DNA of 9,295 nucleotides from Prevotella sp. UBA1395 (lineage in GTDB: Bacteria > Bacteroidota > Bacteroidia > Bacteroidales > Bacteroidaceae), in contig DBQL01000014.1 in assembly GCA_002305235.1 (NCBI GenBank), forward strand, positions 2,009-11,303, in the 5' to 3' direction. Below, in pieces: positions 1-5,408 of this stretch. A program made the translations under genes and the position numbers. Under the pieces are notes generated by a model that saw only the letters and a program-made list of their open reading frames with translations, was not told the origin of the DNA and did no database searches. Position 1 is the first letter of the stretch; each line of letters opens with the position of its first letter.

Positions 1-286
1 CGTGGTCGAATCCCGGCAGGGTGAGTCCTTTGCAGCCATAGTATATACCCACGGTGGGTTCGTAGACATCATACTCGAGCAGAAACTCATAGGCCCGATG
101 CCCATCTTTGCTATATAAGGTGTCCACCTTATACATCAGATGGTTTGGCGCATCCCTGTGATGCAGTGTACCTTTCAGATGATCAAGACTGCCAAGCCTG
201 AGCATCTTGGCCGTATAGATTTTCGAGGCTTCCTCTGTATATTTGCGCCAATAGGCTTCGTTGATTGCAGTAGGTGTGTACGACAT
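1..286 (-). CDS. Unrecognised protein downstream of lpxB (N-terminal 95 codons; gene runs off the left edge)
   Basis: The frame opens with ATG at 286-284 and stays open to the window edge, giving 95 codons. It begins MSYTPTAINEAYWRKY and ends in a stretch rich in Tyr and Gly (YEPTVGIYYGCKG). There is no signal peptide or membrane segment in the visible part, and the composition is that of a soluble, mixed-charge cytoplasmic protein. I do not recognise the family, so no function is given. The start lies 14 bp after the lpxB stop on the same strand, so it is probably co-transcribed with lpxB. No Shine-Dalgarno sequence is visible, as is usual in Bacteroidetes. That the frame is coding is inferred from its length, its tight spacing and its protein-like composition. 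The C-terminal part is missing. Confidence 0.65.
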   Translation of the reverse strand, partial: MSYTPTAINEAYWRKYTEEASKIYTAKMLRLGSLDHLKGTLHHRDAPNHLMYKVDTLYSKDGHRAYEFLLEYDVYEPTVGIYYGCKGLTLPGFDH

Positions 287-300
287 GATGGAGATTTCTT

Positions 301-1497
301 TCAGTGCAGTTCAATATCTTTCAGCTCCCGACTCATGGGGCGAGAGTGCTCCCGCAGCAATTGCGTCATGATGCGTGCCGCGTTCTCAGGTGCCACGTCG
401 TGCCCCAAGAGGTTTTGCACCCGGGCATATCCGCGTAGCATGGTATCGCGGTCGGGGCATTCCGGCATCAGCTTTCCCATCTCCTTACGAATGGCGGCCA
501 CACTGAAGCGGTCGGCCAGCAACTCCTGCACCACTTCACTGTCGGCGATGAGGTTGACCAGACTGATATACTTGCACCGGATGATATGGTTGAAAGCGAA
601 ACGAATGAGACGGGGCACGGGAGTCTTGTAGCACACCACCTGCGGCACATTGAAGAGTGCGGTCTCCAAGGTTGCCGTGCCACTGGTGACCAATGCCAAC
701 GTGGCATGGGCAAGAAGTGGGTAGGTTTCATTGTCCACCTTGACAACATCGCCCTGCGATAAGAATTGTTGATAATATTCATCATCAATTGATGGCGCGC
801 CGGCCACCACCATTTGGTAGTCGGCCTGTGGTCCGCAATAGGTACGCGCCGCCTCGATCATCGCCGGGAGATTGTCCTTGATTTCCTGCCGCCGGCTACC
901 GGCCAGCAGGGCGATGATGCGCTTATGTGGGTCGAGGCCGTGGCGTGCGCAGAACGCCGCACACGTCTCATGATAACCGTTGAGAAACGCAGACACTTCC
1001 TCAGCAGTAGGGTTTCCTACATAATGAATAGGAAAATGATGCTTATCCTCGAAGAATGGCACCTCGAAAGGCAGAATAGAAAACAACTCATTGATATCCC
1101 GACGTATAGACTTAATGCGCCATTCCTTCCACGCCCAAATTTTAGGCGAGATGTAATAGTAGACCGGTATATCGGTGTGGGCACGCAGATACTTGGCTAT
1201 CTTGAGGTTGAAGCCGGGATAATCGACCAGTATCACCACGTCGGGCGCCCATTCCACGATGTCGCGCCGACACAGGGCCATGTTGCGAAAGATGGTGCGC
1301 AGATGGAGCAACACGGGGATGAAGCCCATGTAAGCCATCTCCTTGTAATGCTTCACGCGGTGGCCTCCCACCGCTTCCATGAGGTCGCCACCAAAGAAGC
1401 GGAACTCGGCTTCATTGTCATATTTTTTGATATATTCCATCAGCCTGCCGGCATGCAGATCACCCGAGGCTTCGCCCACGATGAGGTAATATTTCAT
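301..1497 (-). CDS. lpxB: Lipid-A-disaccharide synthase LpxB
   Basis: LpxB is a GT19-family glycosyltransferase of the Raetz lipid A pathway. It joins UDP-2,3-diacylglucosamine to lipid X at the inner membrane to form the lipid A disaccharide. The 398-residue length is close to the family norm of about 380-400. Family motifs visible are GEASGD at 8-13, GGDLMEAVGG at 36-45, VDYPGFN at 91-97 (its Asp92 is the likely counterpart of an essential family Asp), YISPKIWAW at 115-123, LAGSRRQEI at 198-206, TSGTATLE at 271-278 in the nucleotide-sugar site, and SLVNLIA near 312. ATG 1497 is preferred to an in-frame ATG at 1569, because MKYYLIVGEASGD matches the usual N-terminus and the extra 24 residues are low complexity. 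It lies downstream of surE on the same strand, across a 306-bp spacer, and upstream of the unrecognised gene. No lesion is seen. Confidence 0.97.
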   Translation of the reverse strand: MKYYLIVGEASGDLHAGRLMEYIKKYDNEAEFRFFGGDLMEAVGGHRVKHYKEMAYMGFIPVLLHLRTIFRNMALCRRDIVEWAPDVVILVDYPGFNLKIAKYLRAHTDIPVYYYISPKIWAWKEWRIKSIRRDINELFSILPFEVPFFEDKHHFPIHYVGNPTAEEVSAFLNGYHETCAAFCARHGLDPHKRIIALLAGSRRQEIKDNLPAMIEAARTYCGPQADYQMVVAGAPSIDDEYYQQFLSQGDVVKVDNETYPLLAHATLALVTSGTATLETALFNVPQVVCYKTPVPRLIRFAFNHIIRCKYISLVNLIADSEVVQELLADRFSVAAIRKEMGKLMPECPDRDTMLRGYARVQNLLGHDVAPENAARIMTQLLREHSRPMSRELKDIELH

Positions 1498-1803
1498 TGG
1501 ATTATGTGCTTTGAGGATTAAGGGTTGGGGGTTGAACTTGAACTTTTGTCGATTGGGGTTTGAACCCAAGGGGAGCGTTGCCGATTGAGTGGACGAGAGA
1601 GTTGAAGACGCAAGCGATGTGTATGGTCGTCACGGAGCGTGGACTGTAAAGATGGCCCTCGGACGCGGAAACGATGCCCCTCCTTCGCCACCATGAAGTT
1701 TGGCATGTCCGATGTTTTCTAACCCCCTCGCTGCCCAAAGGATAATCCATCTCCTTACATAAATCGCCCCGTCATCGCCATACCCGACTGCCTATCTCAC
1801 GGC
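1498..1803. other. 306-bp spacer between surE and lpxB with no recognised gene
   Basis: No convincing gene was found here. On the minus strand one frame is open from 1750 to 1502 (82 codons). Its product, with Ser-, Pro- and Arg-rich segments and no known motif, looks like translated noncoding DNA. Visible elements are a G/T-rich run at 1514-1548, a short inverted repeat CACG-GAG-CGTG at 1631-1641, and an imperfect -7-like TATCCTTTG on the minus strand at 1744-1736, which has one base more than TAnnTTTG. None of these is strong. The spacer could hold a leader or a second promoter for lpxB, or be the remains of a lost gene. Confidence 0.4.
1514..1548. repeat. Short degenerate heptamer run upstream of lpxB
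   Basis: Read on the plus strand in steps of seven, the stretch runs AGGATTA, AGGGTTG, GGGGTTG, AACTTGA, ACTTTTG. The first three units are clearly related to each other; the last two only loosely. It lies 17 bp upstream of the lpxB start. It recalls the better-formed heptamer-based repeat after parA but has a different sequence. It may be chance low complexity. Confidence 0.3.
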
Positions 1804-2601
1804 TTACTCCCCTTCCAGATGAGACAGACCGAGAGAGAGGCGGCTCCGCAATTCGTCCATGAATCCGTAAGCCGTGACATCAATCTGTGTGGGAGTGACG
1901 GCCACAAAGCCGTGGTTTACGGCCCACTGGTCCGAATCCTCGGCCGACGGCTCGTCATTGTGATATTCTCCCACCACCCAATAGTAATTGTGCCCTCTCG
2001 GGTGCACTCTCTTCTCAATCTCATTGATCCACCGTCCCTTGGTCATGCGGCACACCTTGATGCCCTCAAACGACGGCCGCGCGGGGAAATTCACGTTCAA
2101 GCAGATACCATCGGGCAGTCCGTTGGCCAACACCGTCTCCACGATACGCACGACATACGGACGCAACGGCTGCAAATCGGCCTGCTCGTCATAATAACAA
2201 CTTGAGAACGCCACAGAGGGAATACCCTTCATACAGCCCTCAAGCGCAACCCCCATCGTGCCACTGTAATGGGTGTTGACCGAGGAATTGTCGCCGTGGT
2301 TGATGCCGCTGAGGATGAGATCGGGGCGTCGACCGTCGCAGAGTTGGTCGAGAGCGATCTTCACGCAGTCTACCGGCGTGCCGCTGCACGACCATACCGG
2401 GGTATCACCCATGTTGTGACGACGCTTGAGACGCAGGTAATCGGTGACCGAGAAGGCACACGAATAGCCCGAGCGGGCACTCTCGGGAGCTACCACAAGA
2501 ACGTCGGCGAAAGCGATTACACTATTGACCAGCAACCGTATGCCGTTGGAATGGTAACCGTCATCGTTAGAAATCAATATGAAGGGTCTGTTATTTTCCA
2601 T
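1804..2601 (-). CDS. surE: 5'/3'-nucleotidase SurE
   Basis: SurE is a metal-dependent phosphatase of the SurE superfamily that releases phosphate from nucleoside 5'- and 3'-monophosphates in the cytoplasm. The product has 265 residues; the family is usually 250-270. Motifs visible are SNDDG at 11-15 (paired Asp metal ligands), RSGYS at 43-47 (substrate-site Ser), SGTPVDCVKIAL at 73-84, SGINHGDN at 98-105 (with the Asn ligand at 101) and YSGTMGVALEG at 112-122. All core catalytic positions appear intact. ATG 2601 is preferred to an in-frame ATG at 2652: the family starts a few residues before the ISNDDG strand, and the upstream extension would overrun the candidate promoter. It is transcribed away from parA, and lpxB follows on the same strand. 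Confidence 0.96.
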   Translation of the reverse strand: MENNRPFILISNDDGYHSNGIRLLVNSVIAFADVLVVAPESARSGYSCAFSVTDYLRLKRRHNMGDTPVWSCSGTPVDCVKIALDQLCDGRRPDLILSGINHGDNSSVNTHYSGTMGVALEGCMKGIPSVAFSSCYYDEQADLQPLRPYVVRIVETVLANGLPDGICLNVNFPARPSFEGIKVCRMTKGRWINEIEKRVHPRGHNYYWVVGEYHNDEPSAEDSDQWAVNHGFVAVTPTQIDVTAYGFMDELRSRLSLGLSHLEGE

Positions 2602-2624
2602 ACAAAATGTTTTAAAATGCTCTG

Positions 2625-2632
2625 CAAAAATA
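2625..2632 (-). promoter_or_regulatory. Candidate Bacteroidetes -7 element for surE
   Basis: Read on the minus strand the bases are TATTTTTG, an exact match to the Bacteroidetes sigma-ABfr -7 consensus TAnnTTTG. It lies 23 bp upstream of the surE ATG, so transcription would start near 2618 and leave a leader of under 20 nt. No clear -33 TTTG is visible at the expected distance, and the stretch is A/T-rich, where chance matches are common. Confidence 0.5.
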
Positions 2633-2674
2633 CGAAAAAAACATATAATCATCGTCTATTTCGCATAAAATACC

Positions 2675-2682
2675 TATCTTTG
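2675..2682 (+). promoter_or_regulatory. Candidate Bacteroidetes -7 element for the parA operon
   Basis: TATCTTTG matches the Bacteroidetes -7 consensus TAnnTTTG exactly. Transcription would start near 2688-2690, giving a leader of about 85 nt before the parA ATG at 2774. The -33 position has no good TTTG; the nearest candidate, TTTC at 2659-2662, is too close. It is the best promoter candidate for the plus-strand genes, since no further TAnnTTTG was noticed in the downstream gaps. Confidence 0.6.
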
Positions 2683-2694
2683 CAATCAAAACTT

Positions 2695-2734
2695 ATAACG
2701 TCTCAGCAGCGTGGATAACATCTCAGAAACAACG
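2695..2734 (+). repeat. Imperfect direct repeat of 20-bp period in the parA leader
   Basis: Two adjacent 20-bp copies start at 2695 (ATAACGTCTCAG...) and 2715 (ATAACATCTCAG...). The first 12 bases agree at 11 positions, and the whole copies at about 14 of 20. They lie just after the predicted parA transcription start. The 20-bp period, about two helix turns, would put both copies on one face of the DNA. A regulator-binding role is inference only. Confidence 0.45.
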
Positions 2735-2773
2735 TTTTTTCCGTGTGCTGATCATCGAAAATTCCCAACATCA

Positions 2774-3535
2774 ATGGCAAAAATCATTGCTTTAGCCAAT
2801 CAGAAGGGCGGTGTGGGCAAAACCACAACCACCATTAACTTAGCGGCTTCGCTCGCCACCTTGGAAAAATCGGTATTGGTGGTCGACGCAGACCCGCAGG
2901 CCAATGCCTCGAGTGGCTTGGGGGTGGACATCAGTGAAGTGGACTGTTCGCTCTACGAATGTATCATCGACCATGCCGACGTGCGCGATGCCATCTACAC
3001 CACCGACATCGACGGGCTTGACATCATACCAAGCCACATCGACCTTGTGGGCGCAGAGATTGAGATGCTCAACTTGGAGAATCGCGAAAAAGTGATCAAA
3101 AACATCCTCGACCCGCTGAAAAGCGAATACGACTATATCCTCATCGACTGCTCGCCGTCGCTCGGACTCATCACCGTGAACTCGCTCACGGCGGCCGACG
3201 CGGTCATCATCCCCGTGCAATGCGAGTATTTCGCCTTGGAGGGAATCAGCAAGTTGCTCAACACCATCAAGATCATCAAGAGTAAGCTCAACCCGAAACT
3301 TGAGATAGAGGGATTTCTGCTCACCATGTATGACTCACGACTCCGACTGGCCAACCAAATCTATGACGAGGTGAAGCGCCATTTCCAAGAACTGGTATTC
3401 AAAACAGTGATTCAGCGTAACGTGAAACTTTCTGAAAGTCCCAGCCACGGATTGCCCGTGATTCTCTACGATGCCGAATCGACAGGTGCCAAAAACCACT
3501 TGGCATTGGCCAAGGAAATCATCAACAAGAATTAG
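2774..3535 (+). CDS. parA: Chromosome partitioning ATPase ParA (Soj type)
   Basis: ParA is a deviant-Walker ATPase of the MinD/ParA family. It binds DNA nonspecifically as an ATP dimer and drives segregation of ParB-parS complexes on the nucleoid. The product has 253 residues, typical of chromosomal Soj proteins without an N-terminal DNA-binding domain. Visible are the deviant Walker A KGGVGKTT at 11-18 (signature Lys11, catalytic-loop Lys16), the A' box VLVVDADPQAN at 34-44 and Walker B YILIDCSPSLG at 121-131. ATG 2774 is preferred: MAKIIALANQKGG is the standard family start, while a GTG at 2711 in the same frame would add 21 unrelated residues inside the leader. parB follows after a 165-bp spacer. 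A TAnnTTTG element at 2675 probably drives it. Confidence 0.97.
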   Translation: MAKIIALANQKGGVGKTTTTINLAASLATLEKSVLVVDADPQANASSGLGVDISEVDCSLYECIIDHADVRDAIYTTDIDGLDIIPSHIDLVGAEIEMLNLENREKVIKNILDPLKSEYDYILIDCSPSLGLITVNSLTAADAVIIPVQCEYFALEGISKLLNTIKIIKSKLNPKLEIEGFLLTMYDSRLRLANQIYDEVKRHFQELVFKTVIQRNVKLSESPSHGLPVILYDAESTGAKNHLALAKEIINKN

Positions 3536-3665
3536 GAATGTGGAATGAGGAGTGACGAATGAAAATGAGGAGTAAGGAATGAAAATGGGAGTGACGAATG
3601 AAAATGGGAGTGAGGAGTGAAAATGAGGAGTAAGGAATGAAAATGAGGAGTGAGGAATGAGGAGG
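3536..3665 (+). repeat. Purine-rich tandem repeat between parA and parB, built from GARTGAR heptamers
   Basis: The repeat starts at the base after the parA TAG stop. Smaller units are GAATGAG, GAGTGAC, GAATGAA and GAGTAAG. Most are combined into a 19-20-bp higher-order unit of the form GAATGAAAATGAGGAGTRAS. Copies lie at 3557-3576, 3577-3595, 3596-3614, 3615-3634 and 3635-3654, with partial copies at 3543-3556 and 3655-3665. The 19-bp copies lack one base in the middle. The plus strand is almost free of C. The mRNA would hold many AGGAG-like runs and short ATG/GTG frames closed quickly by TGA. It ends 35 bp before the parB ATG. No promoter or hairpin was seen in it. Confidence 0.93.
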
Positions 3666-3700
3666 TTTTTGTGACAGGAAAAAGAAGTAGAAGCTAAGAC

Positions 3701-4597
3701 ATGGCAGTAAAAAAGAAATTCAACGCTTTGGGCCGAGGACTCGACGCACTGATCTCTACAGAGGCCGTGCGCACACAGGGTTCGTCGACCATCAACGAGA
3801 TACCGCTCAACCAAATAGAGCCAAACTCGGACCAACCACGCAGCCTTTTCAATGAAGAGGCGTTGCAAGAGCTGGCCGTGAGCATCAGGGAGATAGGTAT
3901 CATCCAGCCCATCACGCTCAGACAGATGGCCGAAAACCGATTCCAGATTATCGCCGGCGAACGGCGATGGAGGGCCTCACAGATTGCCGGCCTTAAAACC
4001 ATTCCGGCCTATATACGTACCATCAAAGATGAGAACGTGATGGAGATGGCACTTGTGGAGAACATCCAGCGTGAAGACCTGAACTCCATCGAAATTGCAT
4101 TGGCCTACGAGCACCTCTTGGAGCAGTCGGGCATGACGCAAGAGAAGGTCTCCGAGCGTGTGGGCAAGAGCCGCACGGCCATCACCAACTACCTCCGGCT
4201 GCTCAAACTGCCGGCACAAGTGCAGATGGCATTGCAAAAGAAGGAGATCGACATGGGGCACGCCCGTGCACTGCTGGCCATCGACAGTCCGTCGCTGCAA
4301 CTCAAACTTTTCAGAGAGATTCTGAAGAACGGATGGTCGGTGCGCAAGGTGGAGGAGATGGCTCAGCACCTGAAAAACGGTGAGGACATCGAGAGTGGGA
4401 AGAAGAAAATCATGGCCAAGGCACAACTGCCCGAAGAGTTCAACGACCTGAAGTCGAGGCTCTCGTCATTTCTCAACACTAAGGTGTCGATGTCGTGCAC
4501 AAGCAAGGGCAAGGGCAAAATCAGCATCCCCTTCAACAATGAAGAAGAACTCGAACGCATCATCCGTGTGTTTGACAAACTCAAGGAACAGCATTAG
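3701..4597 (+). CDS. parB: Chromosome partitioning protein ParB (Spo0J type)
   Basis: ParB binds parS sites, spreads as a CTP-dependent sliding clamp, stimulates ParA and loads SMC condensin near the origin. The product has 298 residues, a normal length. In order: a basic N-terminal ParA-contact segment KKFNALGRGLDALI at 5-18; EPNSDQPR at 40-47; the CTP-binding box GERRWRA at 86-92; ENIQREDLN at 120-128; a helix-turn-helix near 146-165 (TQEKVSERVGKSRTAITNYL) for parS; and a C-terminal dimerisation region from about 235. The start MAVKKKFNALGRGL is typical. No Shine-Dalgarno sequence or clear promoter precedes it, so it is probably co-transcribed with parA through the repeat. Its TAG stop directly touches the GTG start of the next gene. 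No clear consensus parS site was found in the window. Confidence 0.97.
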   Translation: MAVKKKFNALGRGLDALISTEAVRTQGSSTINEIPLNQIEPNSDQPRSLFNEEALQELAVSIREIGIIQPITLRQMAENRFQIIAGERRWRASQIAGLKTIPAYIRTIKDENVMEMALVENIQREDLNSIEIALAYEHLLEQSGMTQEKVSERVGKSRTAITNYLRLLKLPAQVQMALQKKEIDMGHARALLAIDSPSLQLKLFREILKNGWSVRKVEEMAQHLKNGEDIESGKKKIMAKAQLPEEFNDLKSRLSSFLNTKVSMSCTSKGKGKISIPFNNEEELERIIRVFDKLKEQH

Positions 4598-5353
4598 GTG
4601 AAAACTCGCAATACCATTTGGGCAAGGCTTTGCATCATCGGGGGGCTGATGGCATGGACATCGTCGGCTGCCGCACAGCATCCCGCCGACTCCACAGGCC
4701 ACATCATGCCACGTGAGGCGACCTCCGCGCACCTGCAGCAAGACGACATTCGGCAGGATGCCGTTGCCATGTCCCTCACCACAGACACCCTGTCCATCGC
4801 CCTCCCCGACTCCGCGAAGAGCCGGCACAAGCGCGATTGGAACACATGGAGACCCAATCCCAAGCGCGCGATGTGGCTTGCGTTGGTGCTGCCCGGTGCC
4901 GGACAGATTTACAACCGGAAGTACTGGAAACTCCCCATCATCTATGGAGGATTCGTGGGATGCGCCTACGCCATGAGGTGGAACAACATGATGTATCGCG
5001 ACTACAGCCAAGCCTATCTCGACATCATGGACCAAGACCCCACCACCCAAAGCTATAACCATTTCCTGCACTTGGGAAACACCATCACGGCAGACAACAT
5101 GGAGCGTTGGCAGGAGATATTCCGCAAACGCAAAGACCGATACCGCAGATGGCGTGACCTTAGCTTTTTCACCATGCTCGGCGTGTATGCCCTCTCGGTG
5201 ATCGACGCTTACGTGGATGCCTCGCTGTCTGAGTTTGACATCTCGCCCGACCTGAGCTTTCATGTCATGCCCGCGGTCTTCAACAATCGCGACCTGCCCG
5301 GCAACCCGCTTGGCGGCGCAGGCATCGGACTGCAATGCAGTCTGAACTTTTAA
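4598..5353 (+). CDS. DUF5683 family membrane-associated protein of unknown function
   Basis: The product has 251 residues and looks like the DUF5683 family, common after parAB in Bacteroidetes; its biochemical role is unknown. Residues 1-26 form a signal peptide with a basic start, a hydrophobic core and SSAAAQ as the likely cleavage region. A Ser/Thr/Asp-rich linker (27-85) follows. The conserved core has RPNPKRAMWLALVLPGAGQI (85-104) followed by YNRKYWK, which recalls TM2-like segments. Likely hydrophobic or membrane stretches are 91-105, 112-126 and 188-206, separated by a charged, Arg-rich region (169-187). The C-terminus alternates Gly and hydrophobic residues and ends in Phe. GTG 4598 is chosen because the first in-frame ATG (4649) would remove most of the signal peptide. 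The GTG abuts the parB stop (TAGGTG), suggesting translational coupling. Family assignment is from memory of the motif and gene order. Confidence 0.85.
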   Translation: MKTRNTIWARLCIIGGLMAWTSSAAAQHPADSTGHIMPREATSAHLQQDDIRQDAVAMSLTTDTLSIALPDSAKSRHKRDWNTWRPNPKRAMWLALVLPGAGQIYNRKYWKLPIIYGGFVGCAYAMRWNNMMYRDYSQAYLDIMDQDPTTQSYNHFLHLGNTITADNMERWQEIFRKRKDRYRRWRDLSFFTMLGVYALSVIDAYVDASLSEFDISPDLSFHVMPAVFNNRDLPGNPLGGAGIGLQCSLNF

Positions 5354-5408
5354 CCGGCAGCAAACCGGGAGCATACCAAGCACCCGACTGCCTAAACAAG
5401 AAGAAAGA

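Noticed and set aside
814..1521. Plus-strand frame of 235 codons opposite lpxB
   Set aside because: lpxB is certain from its motifs, and the antisense product has no family features.
1502..1750. Minus-strand frame of 82 codons in the surE-lpxB spacer
   Set aside because: The product has no motif and ends in low-complexity residues made by the heptamer run. It may be read but cannot be supported as a gene.
2703..2751. Possible stem TCAGCA/TGCTGA in the parA leader
   Set aside because: Only six pairs across a 37-base loop, with no extension on either side; not a credible structure or terminator.
2711..2773. Upstream GTG start that would extend ParA by 21 residues
   Set aside because: The extension is unlike ParA N-termini and covers the leader direct repeat. 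ATG 2774 gives the standard MAKIIALANQKGG start.
5382..5393. Twelve-base sequence ACCCGACTGCCT shared with 1782-1793
   Set aside because: A 12-base match between two spots is expected by chance in 9 kb, and neither site has further similarity around it.
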